43,628 nt of DNA from CAZFER01 sp964517495 (GTDB lineage Bacteria; Hinthialibacterota; Hinthialibacteria; Hinthialibacterales; Hinthialibacteraceae), in assembly GCA_964517495.1 (NCBI GenBank), contig CAZFER010000054.1, positions 1 to 43,628 of the forward strand. Direction: 5' to 3'. The notes under the pieces were generated by a model. The model did no database searches. It had not been told where the DNA came from and saw only the letters and a list, made by a program, of their open reading frames with translations. Both the position numbers and the translations under genes were made by a program. Shown in pieces: positions 43,561 to 43,628 of this stretch; within the stretch, counting starts at the first letter, position 1; each line of letters opens with the position of its first letter.

Positions 43561-43628
43561 GACATTCGCTGGATGCGAGTCATCGGCGACACCATCTTCG
43601 CCATTGGCATATTAGCCTTGGGATGGTT
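43561..43628 (+). pseudogene. C-terminal remnant resembling nitric-oxide reductase, cut by the window edge
   Basis: In the frame from 43561 the sequence reads DIRWMRVIGDTIFAIGILAL then GW, much like the last membrane helix of quinol-type nitric-oxide reductases (RWLRVPGDTIFAVG pattern). The codon just before is TAA, and no upstream part of the gene is visible. The remnant continues beyond the window, so its 3' end is unseen. Assignment rests on one helix only. Confidence 0.4.

Noticed and set aside
1..43628. CRISPR array, tRNA, rRNA or complete insertion sequence
   Set aside because: No regularly spaced short repeats, no tRNA cloverleaf sequences noticed, no transposase motif. Only non-autonomous repeats and gene relics were found.

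Overview
This is a 43.6 kb chromosomal stretch from a bacterium that I cannot place to species. Base composition is moderate and most genes start behind clear GGAG-type ribosome binding sites. A primary sigma factor (rpoD), aroE, aroK, yacG, lnt and an isocitrate-dehydrogenase-like gene mark it as core chromosome. The accessory content is rich in exported catabolic proteins: BNR-4, C69 peptidase, pectate lyase, GH26, DUF1080, neutral ceramidase, Tat-exported Gfo/Idh/MocA, FG-GAP and PQQ propellers. Together with Thr-Pro linkers and thrombospondin-3-like calcium repeats, this suggests an uncultured, Gram-negative, polymer-degrading lineage of the Poribacteria / Hydrogenedentes / Sumerlaeota / PVC kind. 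That placement is inference only.

Layout. 1-5.8 kb: a minus-strand set of exported proteins (TPR protein, snapalysin-like metzincin with TSP3 repeats, pseudopilin-like tail protein) and an ADP-ribosylglycohydrolase. It is flanked on both sides by a ~430 bp direct repeat carrying the 5' end of the TPR gene; the left copy has lost its start codon. 6.2-13.5 kb: a BNR-4 protein overlapping a C69 peptidase, a convergent Gfo/Idh/MocA oxidoreductase, a pectate lyase, and a Thr-Pro-linker protein with no signal peptide. 13.6-15.7 kb: an overlapping aroE-aroK-creatininase-family operon. 15.9-16.9 kb: a DUF4258/YgiT-type toxin-antitoxin pair abutting a decayed PIN-type pair. 17-22 kb: rpoD, an IDH-family gene, lnt and yacG, all on minus. 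22-22.7 kb: a palindromic dispersed repeat and two small membrane proteins. 23-30.6 kb: a nine-repeat FG-GAP protein, a ceramidase-family protein, and a periplasmic binding protein / URO-D-family / sodium-symporter operon. 30.6-38.1 kb: a PQQ propeller with an embedded methyltransferase domain, a free methyltransferase, a TerB-like protein, an esterase, an obvious glycosyltransferase-39 pseudogene, and a PilZ-STAS-REC protein. 38.3-43.6 kb: DUF1080, an SMP-30 / decarboxylating dehydrogenase / Gfo-Idh operon, GH26, and a cut-off nitric-oxide-reductase-like relic.

The exported proteins would cut pectin, mannan and related polymers. The SMP-30 lactonase, hydroxyacid dehydrogenase and Gfo/Idh enzymes could then process the released sugar acids, and the binding protein and sodium symporter could handle uptake. 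The most notable items are: (i) the symporter with a ~70-residue beta-repeat insert in its predicted periplasmic loop, encoded with an orphan binding protein; (ii) three copies of a double-hairpin dispersed repeat with a compensatory stem change; (iii) an exported PQQ propeller with an internal SAM-methyltransferase fold; (iv) nested toxin-antitoxin remains; and (v) a duplicated palindromic control region. I found no CRISPR array, tRNA, rRNA or complete insertion sequence.
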